64,000 nucleotides of DNA from Bradyrhizobium sp. CER78. Lineage in GTDB: Bacteria; Pseudomonadota; Alphaproteobacteria; Rhizobiales; Xanthobacteraceae. The notes under the pieces are model-generated. The model saw only the letters and a list, made by a program, of their open reading frames with translations. It was not told where the DNA came from and ran no database searches. Positions 8,668 through 14,965 of the stretch are shown here, in pieces (position 1 is the stretch's first letter; each line of letters begins with the position of its first letter). Both the position numbers and the translations under genes were made by a program. Location: NCBI RefSeq assembly GCF_029846235.1, contig NZ_JARVWP010000013.1, forward strand, positions 150,376 through 214,375, in the 5' to 3' direction.

Positions 8668-9297
8668 TCAACGGCGTGGCGCCGCTGGATCGAGCACGCC
8701 AAGTCGCTCCGCGATCGAGACCAGTTCTGCCAGGGACTGCACCTGCATCTTTTCCATTACCTGATGGCGATGCGCCTTCACAGTACGTTCGGTCGTTCCA
8801 AGCTCGTAAGCGATCTGCTTGTTAATCTTGCCACGCACAATGAGCTCGAACACCTGATGCTCCCGCGGAGTCAACGTCGAAACAAGGGCGTGCAGCGTGT
8901 CGAGCTTGCGACGTTGACTAAGTGCGACCGTCTGACGGGCCATGGCACGCTCGATCGCATCGATCAGCAGCTCCGATGCGACCGGCTTGGTCAAAAAATC
9001 CTCGGCGCCCGCCTTGATCGCTTTCACGGTAGTCGCGGTATCGGCGTGCCCGGTCAGAAACACGATCGGAAGCGTCGAACCCAGCTCAATCAAGCGGCTT
9101 TGAAGCTCCGGTCCGCTCAGGCCGGGGATGCGAACGTCAAGCAGAATACATCCCGACAGGTGATTGTTCGGTAGCCGATCCAGCAAATCCTGGGCCGATG
9201 CATAGGTCACGACATCATAGCCGGCGAGCTTGAGCCGTCGCTCGATCGCCGTTCGAAACGAAGTATCGTCGTCAACCACATGGACGTAGCCGGGCAA
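8668..9297 (-). CDS. FixJ-like response regulator (receiver + LuxR-type HTH)
   Basis: This 209-residue protein has a receiver (D9-D11 acidic cluster, D54 phosphorylation site in LLDVRIPGLSG, T82, K104) and a C-terminal LuxR/FixJ helix-turn-helix at about 140-195 (LTPREHQVFELIVRGKINKQ, then TVKAHRHQVMEKM). This is the FixJ/TodT architecture and length. I use the TTG at 9295-9297 because AGGAG lies just upstream; an in-frame GTG at 9367-9369 would add 24 residues but has no ribosome-binding site. Partner kinase is probably the gene immediately upstream. Likely targets are the FixK-like gene and the single receiver. Confidence 0.9.
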   Translation of the reverse strand: MPGYVHVVDDDTSFRTAIERRLKLAGYDVVTYASAQDLLDRLPNNHLSGCILLDVRIPGLSGPELQSRLIELGSTLPIVFLTGHADTATTVKAIKAGAEDFLTKPVASELLIDAIERAMARQTVALSQRRKLDTLHALVSTLTPREHQVFELIVRGKINKQIAYELGTTERTVKAHRHQVMEKMQVQSLAELVSIAERLGVLDPAAPRR

Positions 9298-9490
9298 CTG
9301 TCTCTCCTGCTCGGCTGGCAGCAAAAAGGAGGGCGGCCGATCCGACGTTGAAGGATGACCGCAGAACACTGACTAAAAAAACTGCGTTCGTCCAAGATCA
9401 AGCATTGTTCGGCTCAAGGTCAACACCCGCGTTTCTTCAGGCGATACATTCCCCGAAGAAGTTGCGCCCACACTCAATGAAAATTCCCTC

Positions 9491-10732
9491 CTAGACCACG
9501 AGTGGCAGGGAAAGATGGAATACGGCTCCCCCGCCCGACTGATTCTCTGCCCAGATCTGTCCGTTATGAGCCAGCACAATTGTCCGAGCGATGGACAATC
9601 CGATTCCCATGCCCTGCTCCTTCGTAGTGTAGAACGGATCGAAAATTTCATTCAACTTGTCCTGCGGAATCCCGGGCCCCGAATCCGAAATCGACATTAC
9701 GGCCGACGTGCCCCCATTGACTTCGGTGCGACCGATAATCGTGCGTCCGTAGGGCATCTTCGCCATCGCATCCATACTGTTTACAACAAGGTTGAGGATA
9801 ACCTGCTGTAACTGCACCGGGTCGCCCTTGACCTGGAGTGGAGCCGGGAAGGTTTGCACATAGAACGCGACGTTACGAGCAGAGGCCTGAAGCGACACGA
9901 ATTCGAATGCCTCGCGCATGGTCTGGTTGAGATCGACCTCCTTTGTTTCAAAAGGAGTGCGTTTCAAGAGGCTCCGCATCCGCCGGATCACTTCACTTGC
10001 GCGTAGATCATCGCGCTTGATGTCGTAAATGATCTCCTTCACCTCCTCCAGGTCAGGCGTTGCCGAGCGCAGAATCAACTCTGCCGACTCGGCGTTGGTC
10101 AGGATCGAACCAAGCGGTTGATTGAGCTCATGTGCAATCGACGAGGAAAGCTCCCCCGCCGTTGCCTGTCGATTGACAAGGGCAAGTTCGGACATACGCC
10201 TTCGCGACTCCACCTCCGCCCTGTGCCGCATCTGCCGCTCGTGGAGCATAAACGCGATCAGCACGGCCTGGATCAGCAGCGCGGCGGCAAGCGCGATTGC
10301 CTTCCACCGATACTCTTCGAATAACGACGGTTCGCCAGGGCGGATCTCTCTATCAGCAGGCGGGCCGGATTCCGCGACGTTCCAACCCTGCATTCGTGAC
10401 CCGTTGAAGATCGGCTTCACGAGGTCGACGATCGATGACGGAACGCCTTCTGGCCGTTCATCAGGAGGGGCTCCAAATGGCCGCTTTGCCGCTTCCGAAC
10501 CGATTAAGGTCGGGACAAGAACGACGACGCCGATTCCACCGGGCTCTAGATCTGAGGTCACCACCTCGACCCGCAATCCCGACGACAGCCGATGGTAAAC
10601 CGAACCGCGCCGCTCGGACTGGTCCGACACCGACATGGAATGCAGACATGCCAGCTGGGCTCGGAGACTCACCGGCCAAAGCAACGCTACCGACCAGATG
10701 ATCAGTCCAGGGAGCGAGATTGGCTTGTGCAT
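9491..10732 (-). CDS. Membrane-bound sensor histidine kinase with FixL-type kinase core
   Basis: This 413-residue protein has an N-terminal signal or membrane segment (about 8-25), an extracytoplasmic stretch of about 115 residues, a second membrane segment (about 144-163), a short coiled region, then HisKA with H201 (SSIAHELNQPLGSILTNAE) and HATPase_c (NLVVNSMDA N-box, DSGPGIP, FDPFYTTKEQGMGIGLSIA). The kinase core resembles FixL/DctB-type kinases. It lacks the haem-binding PAS domain of FixL, so oxygen sensing by haem is not supported; the extracytoplasmic part is the sensor. It precedes the FixJ-like regulator by 193 nt and diverges from the FixK-like gene. Confidence 0.9.
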   Translation of the reverse strand: MHKPISLPGLIIWSVALLWPVSLRAQLACLHSMSVSDQSERRGSVYHRLSSGLRVEVVTSDLEPGGIGVVVLVPTLIGSEAAKRPFGAPPDERPEGVPSSIVDLVKPIFNGSRMQGWNVAESGPPADREIRPGEPSLFEEYRWKAIALAAALLIQAVLIAFMLHERQMRHRAEVESRRRMSELALVNRQATAGELSSSIAHELNQPLGSILTNAESAELILRSATPDLEEVKEIIYDIKRDDLRASEVIRRMRSLLKRTPFETKEVDLNQTMREAFEFVSLQASARNVAFYVQTFPAPLQVKGDPVQLQQVILNLVVNSMDAMAKMPYGRTIIGRTEVNGGTSAVMSISDSGPGIPQDKLNEIFDPFYTTKEQGMGIGLSIARTIVLAHNGQIWAENQSGGGAVFHLSLPLVV

Positions 10733-10976
10733 AGCGTTCGGCCAGCAGACGTGGCGGCAGCAAGCTTATCATCGGACCGCCGCGACGAAAATTGAAAACA
10801 ACCGCACGGCGGTATGCATCATAGGGTGCACAACTTCACCATCCATATCCTGTCCTTTGGGACAATGACCTCAAGGCCAATAGCAACGTAAGGTTGGCTT
10901 GCCGTAGATGACGGCGCGTACCCGGTATCGAGCCGCAGCGGACGCCCTCAATCTACCGCGCATAGGGAGTTGGCCC
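10733..10976. other. Divergent control region between histidine kinase and FixK-like activator
   Basis: This 244-nt intergenic region separates the minus-strand kinase gene from the plus-strand FixK-like gene. The only clear element is the 19-bp inverted repeat at 10848-10866. I see no TTGA-N6-TCAA site here, so the FixK-like gene does not seem to be autoregulated through the standard operator. Confidence 0.5.
10848..10866 (+). promoter_or_regulatory. 19-bp inverted-repeat motif, copy 2 (before the FixK-like gene)
   Basis: The plus strand reads TCCTGTCC-TTT-GGGACAAT. It is 110 nt before the FixK-like ATG and 115 nt before the divergent kinase ATG. It matches copy 1 at 8620-8638 in all 16 positions outside the central triplet. 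Candidate FixJ-like operator; binding is inferred. Confidence 0.5.
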
Positions 10977-11660
10977 ATGTTTGTTCGCGTCAACGCCAGC
11001 CCGAGCCTCCCCCCGGGCATTCTCGCCCCAGACATCCTCGGCACTCCGAACACCAGCCACGCCAGCTTTTCCACCAGCCAATTCAACTACAGGAGGGGCA
11101 CAGAGATCTACGGCGAGAGGGAACCGGCGGAGTACGTCTACCAGGTCGTTTCCGGCGCCGTCCGCAGCTACAAGCTCCTGTCCGACGGGCGCCGCCAAAT
11201 CGGCGCCTTCCATCTTGTCGGGGACATTTTCGGTCTGGAGAATGATGATGTTCATCGCTTTACCGCCGAGGCCGTCGTGGACACCACGGTACACCTGACG
11301 AGGCGATTGAGTCTCGAGCGCGTCGCGCATTCCGACCCCGCCTTCGCCCACAACCTCCTGATCATGACGACCAACAACCTTCAGCACGCCGAAGATCACA
11401 TGCTGCTTCTGGGCCGCAAGACGGCGCTGGAGCGGGTCGCCGCTTTCCTGCTAGAAATGGACCGCCGGTTGAAGGGGGCTGACGTGGTCGCCTTGCCGAT
11501 GTGTCGTCGCGACATCGCCGATTACCTCGGGTTGACGCTGGAAACCGTGTCGCGTGCCCTGTCCAAGCTGCACGCCTACGGTGCGCTCGACTTTCTCGGC
11601 TCGAACCAGCGCGAGATCATGCTGGTTGACCGCGACCAGTTGGCAAAGCTGGACACCTGA
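10977..11660 (+). CDS. FixK-like Crp/Fnr-family transcription activator
   Basis: This 227-residue protein has a cyclic-nucleotide-binding-like beta-roll (about 35-125), a dimerisation helix (about 130-160) and an HTH at about 175-205, with E189, S192 and R193 in LETVSRALS, the residues that in FNR-type proteins read TTGA half-sites. The N-terminus has no cysteine cluster, so it is not an iron-sulfur FNR. Its only cysteine, C176 at the start of the HTH (LPMCRRDI), is in a position like the redox-sensitive Cys of FixK2. The ATG at 10977 follows GGGAG; an upstream ATG at 10908 adds 23 residues without support. It is the obvious candidate to bind the ten boxes of this window. Confidence 0.9.
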   Translation: MFVRVNASPSLPPGILAPDILGTPNTSHASFSTSQFNYRRGTEIYGEREPAEYVYQVVSGAVRSYKLLSDGRRQIGAFHLVGDIFGLENDDVHRFTAEAVVDTTVHLTRRLSLERVAHSDPAFAHNLLIMTTNNLQHAEDHMLLLGRKTALERVAAFLLEMDRRLKGADVVALPMCRRDIADYLGLTLETVSRALSKLHAYGALDFLGSNQREIMLVDRDQLAKLDT

Positions 11661-11675
11661 AACCAGATTCCCGAT

Positions 11676-12113
11676 CTAGGGGGACTTCACGAGCGACGTT
11701 TGCCGTTCGATCGTCTTTTGCAGCACCTCGAACAGGACGGCGGTTGACCAGCCGAACAGCAAGATGCCGTTCATCGCCGCCATCGGTCCAATCAGGAGCC
11801 ACGCCTTCACCGGCGTGACGTCGCCGTAGCCGAGCGTCGTATAGTTCACGAACGCGAAGTAGAGCAGATCGCTACCGGGAGGCGCGGCGCGAAGCACCCA
11901 GTAGGCCAGTGCCCACACTGCAATCTCCACGGTGTGGGCCAGCATCAACGCCAGGGCGGTCGCGACCATTACACCGGCGAGCTGCAGCCCTACCCGCGCC
12001 GCCGCAGTAAGAACAGAGGTCCGTAAGGCTCCGATCACGACGACGGTTATCAGCGAATGGATCGCGATGTTGATCGCACTCACCGCCCCCCCCATGAGGA
12101 GTTGAAGCACCAT
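11676..12113 (-). CDS. Two-transmembrane potassium channel (Ion_trans_2)
   Basis: This 145-residue membrane protein has hydrophobic segments at about 10-30, 42-75 and 104-130. Between the last two lies the pore helix and selectivity filter TTLGYGD at residues 92-98, the K+-channel signature. It has no RCK or cyclic-nucleotide domain, so gating is unknown. Its ATG lies 3 nt after the stop of the AI-2E permease gene, so both are transcribed from the FixK box at 13258-13271. Confidence 0.88.
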   Translation of the reverse strand: MVLQLLMGGAVSAINIAIHSLITVVVIGALRTSVLTAAARVGLQLAGVMVATALALMLAHTVEIAVWALAYWVLRAAPPGSDLLYFAFVNYTTLGYGDVTPVKAWLLIGPMAAMNGILLFGWSTAVLFEVLQKTIERQTSLVKSP

Positions 12114-12116
12114 CGA

Positions 12117-13190
12117 TCATGTCCCGGACAGGCGTGCGGGGTCCCGCATCCACGCCAGCATCAGCTCCCAGGCGACGGCCAGGATGATCGGGCCGACGAA
12201 CAGTCCGACGATGCCATGCGCAAGCGTGCCGCCGATCACGCCGACGAAGATGACGAGAGTGGGCGTGGTGAGGCCTCGTCCCATCACGAGCGGCTTGAGC
12301 ACATTATCGAGGACGCCGACCACCAGGAAAAAAAGCGTTAGAACCAGCGCCGTTGCAAAATCCTTCGTCGACCAGAGCCAGACGATGACGGGAAGCAGAA
12401 CGATCGCTGCTCCGATCTGCACAATGGCGAGCAGCATCACGATGAACGCCAACAGGCCCGCGCTCGGAATTCCCGCCAGCTTGAAGCCGACCCCCGCCAG
12501 CAGGGACTGCAGGACCGCCACGCCGATGACGCCTTGGGCGACAGCGCGTATGGTCGCCCCGGCCATATCTAGGAAGTGCTCGCTCCGGTCGGGCACAATG
12601 TGGGAGAGGAATTCCCGGCAAGCGGCGGCGAGCCTCGATCCGTTCGGAAACAGAAAACCCGCCAGCGCGACAGCAACCAGAAACTTCAGCGTTCCTACGC
12701 CGGCGTTGCCCGCGAAGGCAAACAGGGTCCCCGCCAGCGGCTTCAAATGCGGAACGACCTCCTGCAACACGGCCCGCAGATTGGTCGACGCTCGATCCCA
12801 TAGCTCGTACAGCGGCGCGCCGATCAAGAGCCACCCCTTGACCTGAGCCGGCGGAGACGGAACGACGATGCTTCCGGCACTCAACTGGTCGGCGATATCT
12901 TTCACCCCATCCACGGCTCCAACTCCGAGCCACGCAGCTGCCCCCATGACGATGCCGAGGCTGATGACGGTCAGAAGCGCCGCAGCGACCTTGGGACGGC
13001 CGCCTAGCGCGCGCGAAAGCCGGGTGAAAACAGGATAGAGCGCGACGGCAAGAACCACGCTCCAGGCCAGGATCGGCACGAATGGTTCGATAAGAACGAA
13101 TGACCAGTAGATCAGCAGCGCCAGCAGGCCAAGCCGGATTACGAGCTGGATCAACTCGTCACCGGCCTCGAGCTGCCGCAGCGTTCGCAA
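12117..13190 (-). CDS. AI-2E family (PerM/UPF0118) membrane permease
   Basis: This 357-residue polytopic protein matches the AI-2E/PerM family: paired N-terminal membrane segments (about 15-55), a third at about 65-90, a soluble middle part, and a C-terminal cluster of five segments with the GVLDNVLKPLVMGRG motif near 290-305. Members have been linked to autoinducer-2 export and to Na+/H+ antiport; nothing here decides which. It leads a two-gene operon with a K+ channel. A FixK box lies 67 nt upstream. Confidence 0.87.
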   Translation of the reverse strand: MRTLRQLEAGDELIQLVIRLGLLALLIYWSFVLIEPFVPILAWSVVLAVALYPVFTRLSRALGGRPKVAAALLTVISLGIVMGAAAWLGVGAVDGVKDIADQLSAGSIVVPSPPAQVKGWLLIGAPLYELWDRASTNLRAVLQEVVPHLKPLAGTLFAFAGNAGVGTLKFLVAVALAGFLFPNGSRLAAACREFLSHIVPDRSEHFLDMAGATIRAVAQGVIGVAVLQSLLAGVGFKLAGIPSAGLLAFIVMLLAIVQIGAAIVLLPVIVWLWSTKDFATALVLTLFFLVVGVLDNVLKPLVMGRGLTTPTLVIFVGVIGGTLAHGIVGLFVGPIILAVAWELMLAWMRDPARLSGT

Positions 13191-13257
13191 GAGCGCGCCT
13201 TCTGTTGAGGGTCAGCAAGCACGTCGTCAGCGTAGCCGCCGCCTCCCCACATCCGGC

Positions 13258-13271
13258 TTGATCCAGATCAA
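13258..13271 (-). promoter_or_regulatory. FixK/FNR box before the AI-2E permease / K+ channel operon
   Basis: TTGATCCAGATCAA fits TTGA-N6-TCAA and lies 67 nt before the permease ATG. Confidence 0.75.
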
Positions 13272-13318
13272 GCGAGGCCCCTCAGCGCATGAAGCGAAGC
13301 GGTCCCGCCTTCGCGCCA

Positions 13319-13579
13319 TCAGCGAAGTCCCAGCAGCGAACGTCGATAACCGCTGGCGCGGGCTTCATGTCTGCAGACGAAGCTGCCGTCGAACCCCGTC
13401 GCGTATTGCTTCTGCCCCTTCAGATAGTAGCGCGCCTTTCGAAAATCGAGCCATACGACCGTGACGCCGGGACAGTGCCGTTGTGCCTGGGCTTCGTGAC
13501 GAAACGGCGTCAGCGGCAACGCGTCCGCGTGTTGCGCCAGACACGCGAGCGCGAACACTCCCAGACCCCAGACACTCAT
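13319..13579 (-). CDS. Small exported protein with HCPG / VVWL motif
   Basis: This 86-residue protein starts with a signal peptide (MSVWGLGVFALACLAQHADA) and has a mature domain with an HCPGVTVVWLD segment, a YYLKGQ turn and a second cysteine in SFVCRHEA. Small secreted proteins with this HCP...VVW...Y...G...C pattern are common in Bradyrhizobiaceae and uncharacterised. The two cysteines could form a disulfide. The ATG at 13577-13579 is preferred over an upstream in-frame start because it begins the signal peptide and follows AGGAGG, although at 12 nt spacing. Confidence 0.6.
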   Translation of the reverse strand: MSVWGLGVFALACLAQHADALPLTPFRHEAQAQRHCPGVTVVWLDFRKARYYLKGQKQYATGFDGSFVCRHEARASGYRRSLLGLR

Positions 13580-13787
13580 CCGGAACAAAGGCCTCCTTCC
13601 CCAAGGCTGAGGGCCGTACACCGGCCAAAGATTGCCGCCGGTCTGCCTCAAGCTCCTGCCTCGATAGAGGTCCAGCTCCAGCCTCGCCGCCCATTTCGGA
13701 AATATCCAGACATGTTCTTGGCACAAACTGCGCTGGTTCGGTCGAGAATTCCAGAATAAAATTCGTGCTCTGCCGCGGGGCTGCACC

Positions 13788-13874
13788 ATGGCAAAGGAAT
13801 TAGTCTATCAAGCGTGGCTCGTGATGCTGGGGCTTAGTCCCATCATTATCGCGGCCATCGTTGTATTCATGTAA
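13788..13874 (+). CDS. 28-residue hydrophobic peptide, copy 1
   Basis: An 87-nt reading frame encodes 28 residues: a short polar start (MAKELVYQ) then one hydrophobic membrane-length stretch ending in VVFM. A second frame of exactly the same length follows 35 nt later with a related plan (M-x-basic-acidic-L-V/L-Y, then hydrophobic, ending in M). The shared length, start pattern and end argue that both are real small membrane proteins. No strong ribosome-binding site is visible, which lowers confidence. Confidence 0.45.
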   Translation: MAKELVYQAWLVMLGLSPIIIAAIVVFM

Positions 13875-13909
13875 GGACCGCGTCAGCTGAGCGACCTAAT
13901 TTCGCTCGC

Positions 13910-13996
13910 ATGGAACGTGACTTACTGTATTTTCGTCTCTCGCTGATCTGGCTGGCGATAGTTGCCGCCGCGCTGCTCTACGCTCTGATCATGTGA
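13910..13996 (+). CDS. 28-residue hydrophobic peptide, copy 2
   Basis: This frame encodes 28 residues beginning MERDLLYF and continuing as one membrane-length hydrophobic helix ending in ALIM. It mirrors the peptide encoded at 13788-13874 in length and in the M-x-[KR]-[ED]-L-[VL]-Y opening. No clear ribosome-binding site; translation could be coupled. Function unknown; accessory subunit of a respiratory oxidase or transporter is one possibility for peptides of this size. Confidence 0.42.
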   Translation: MERDLLYFRLSLIWLAIVAAALLYALIM

Positions 13997-14092
13997 GAGA
14001 TGATCACATCCGGTTGCTTTTCACATCCCGCTCGCAGGCCATCCGAACGCTCGCCGAGCAATGTGCTGTTCGGACAGTCCGCCGGATGCCGA

Positions 14093-14956
14093 CTATCCTG
14101 CAAGCCCGCCGAACCACGCTCCAAAATATCCAGCATAAAGTGCCGGCAATTCGAGATTCATCGAATGCCCCACGCCTGGCACCACCACGAACCGGCAGTC
14201 CGGCATCTCGGCAGCCATCGTCTTCAGATCGCTGGGCGCGATCCATCCATCCCATTCGCCCCATAGCACCAGATGCGGATGGCGCAACTCCCCCATACGC
14301 CGCCCAAGCTCTCCACTTTCGTGCTCACGCGTGAGATTGACCGGTGTCCCGATCCACACGCCTTCGGAAACCGAAAAGGTCTGCTGCAGGATCTTCTCGA
14401 ACAGCGCCTGAATATCGGCAATTCCATCGCGGAATTGGGGGACCGCGGTCGGCGCAAGACTGTCGGGCACGAAGAGAGAGGATGCCGCAGTCGCCATCAC
14501 CGCCCGAGTCAAGTCCTTGCTCGCCATCATGCCGCGAAAGAGCCCGATCTGATCGGCATTAAACGACATGCCGAGCGGAGTGACGGGGTCCAGCGCGAAC
14601 ACCCGCCCGAACCGCTCCGGCTGCATCAGGAGCATCCGCGCGGCGATGATCCCTCCGGTCGAGTGCGTCGCCAGATGACAAAACCTGATGTCGAGGGCAT
14701 CGAGCGCCGAAAGCATGTCTTGCGCATGCTGCTGCATGGAGTAGTTGGAATAATCGCCCGTGGGTACTGGTCGGTCGCTGTCCCCGCAGCCGCGCCAGTC
14801 GATTCCGATCACCCGCAGGCCTCTCGGAAACAGCGGAGCTGCGAGCTCGATCCAGTCCTTGCTGGCGAGATTGCCATGGATGAAGACGACGGTGATGTCG
14901 CCCTCTCCCCATTCCCGCCAACCAAGCTGCACCTCGCCCGCCTGCACCCAGGACAT
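14093..14956 (-). CDS. Alpha/beta hydrolase
   Basis: This 287-residue protein has the HGN oxyanion motif at 27-29, the nucleophile elbow HSTGG with Ser99, Asp236 (WGEWDGW) and His264 (GVGHSM). No signal peptide is seen, so it is probably cytosolic. The start is 9 nt after the stop of the large double-hydrolase gene, so the two are co-transcribed from the FixK box at 17531-17544. Specificity is unknown; esterase, lactonase and haloperoxidase relatives share this fold. Confidence 0.85.
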   Translation of the reverse strand: MSWVQAGEVQLGWREWGEGDITVVFIHGNLASKDWIELAAPLFPRGLRVIGIDWRGCGDSDRPVPTGDYSNYSMQQHAQDMLSALDALDIRFCHLATHSTGGIIAARMLLMQPERFGRVFALDPVTPLGMSFNADQIGLFRGMMASKDLTRAVMATAASSLFVPDSLAPTAVPQFRDGIADIQALFEKILQQTFSVSEGVWIGTPVNLTREHESGELGRRMGELRHPHLVLWGEWDGWIAPSDLKTMAAEMPDCRFVVVPGVGHSMNLELPALYAGYFGAWFGGLAG

Positions 14957-14965
14957 GACCGCTAC

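Noticed and set aside
9580..9598. TTGTCC-N7-GGACAA inverted repeat resembling the 19-bp motif
   Set aside because: It lies inside the kinase coding region (GLSIARTIVL) with different spacing, so codon constraint explains it.
13719..13733. TGGCAC-N7-GC as a sigma-54 promoter
   Set aside because: The -12 half is only partly matched and no enhancer-binding regulator is nearby; too weak to list as a feature.
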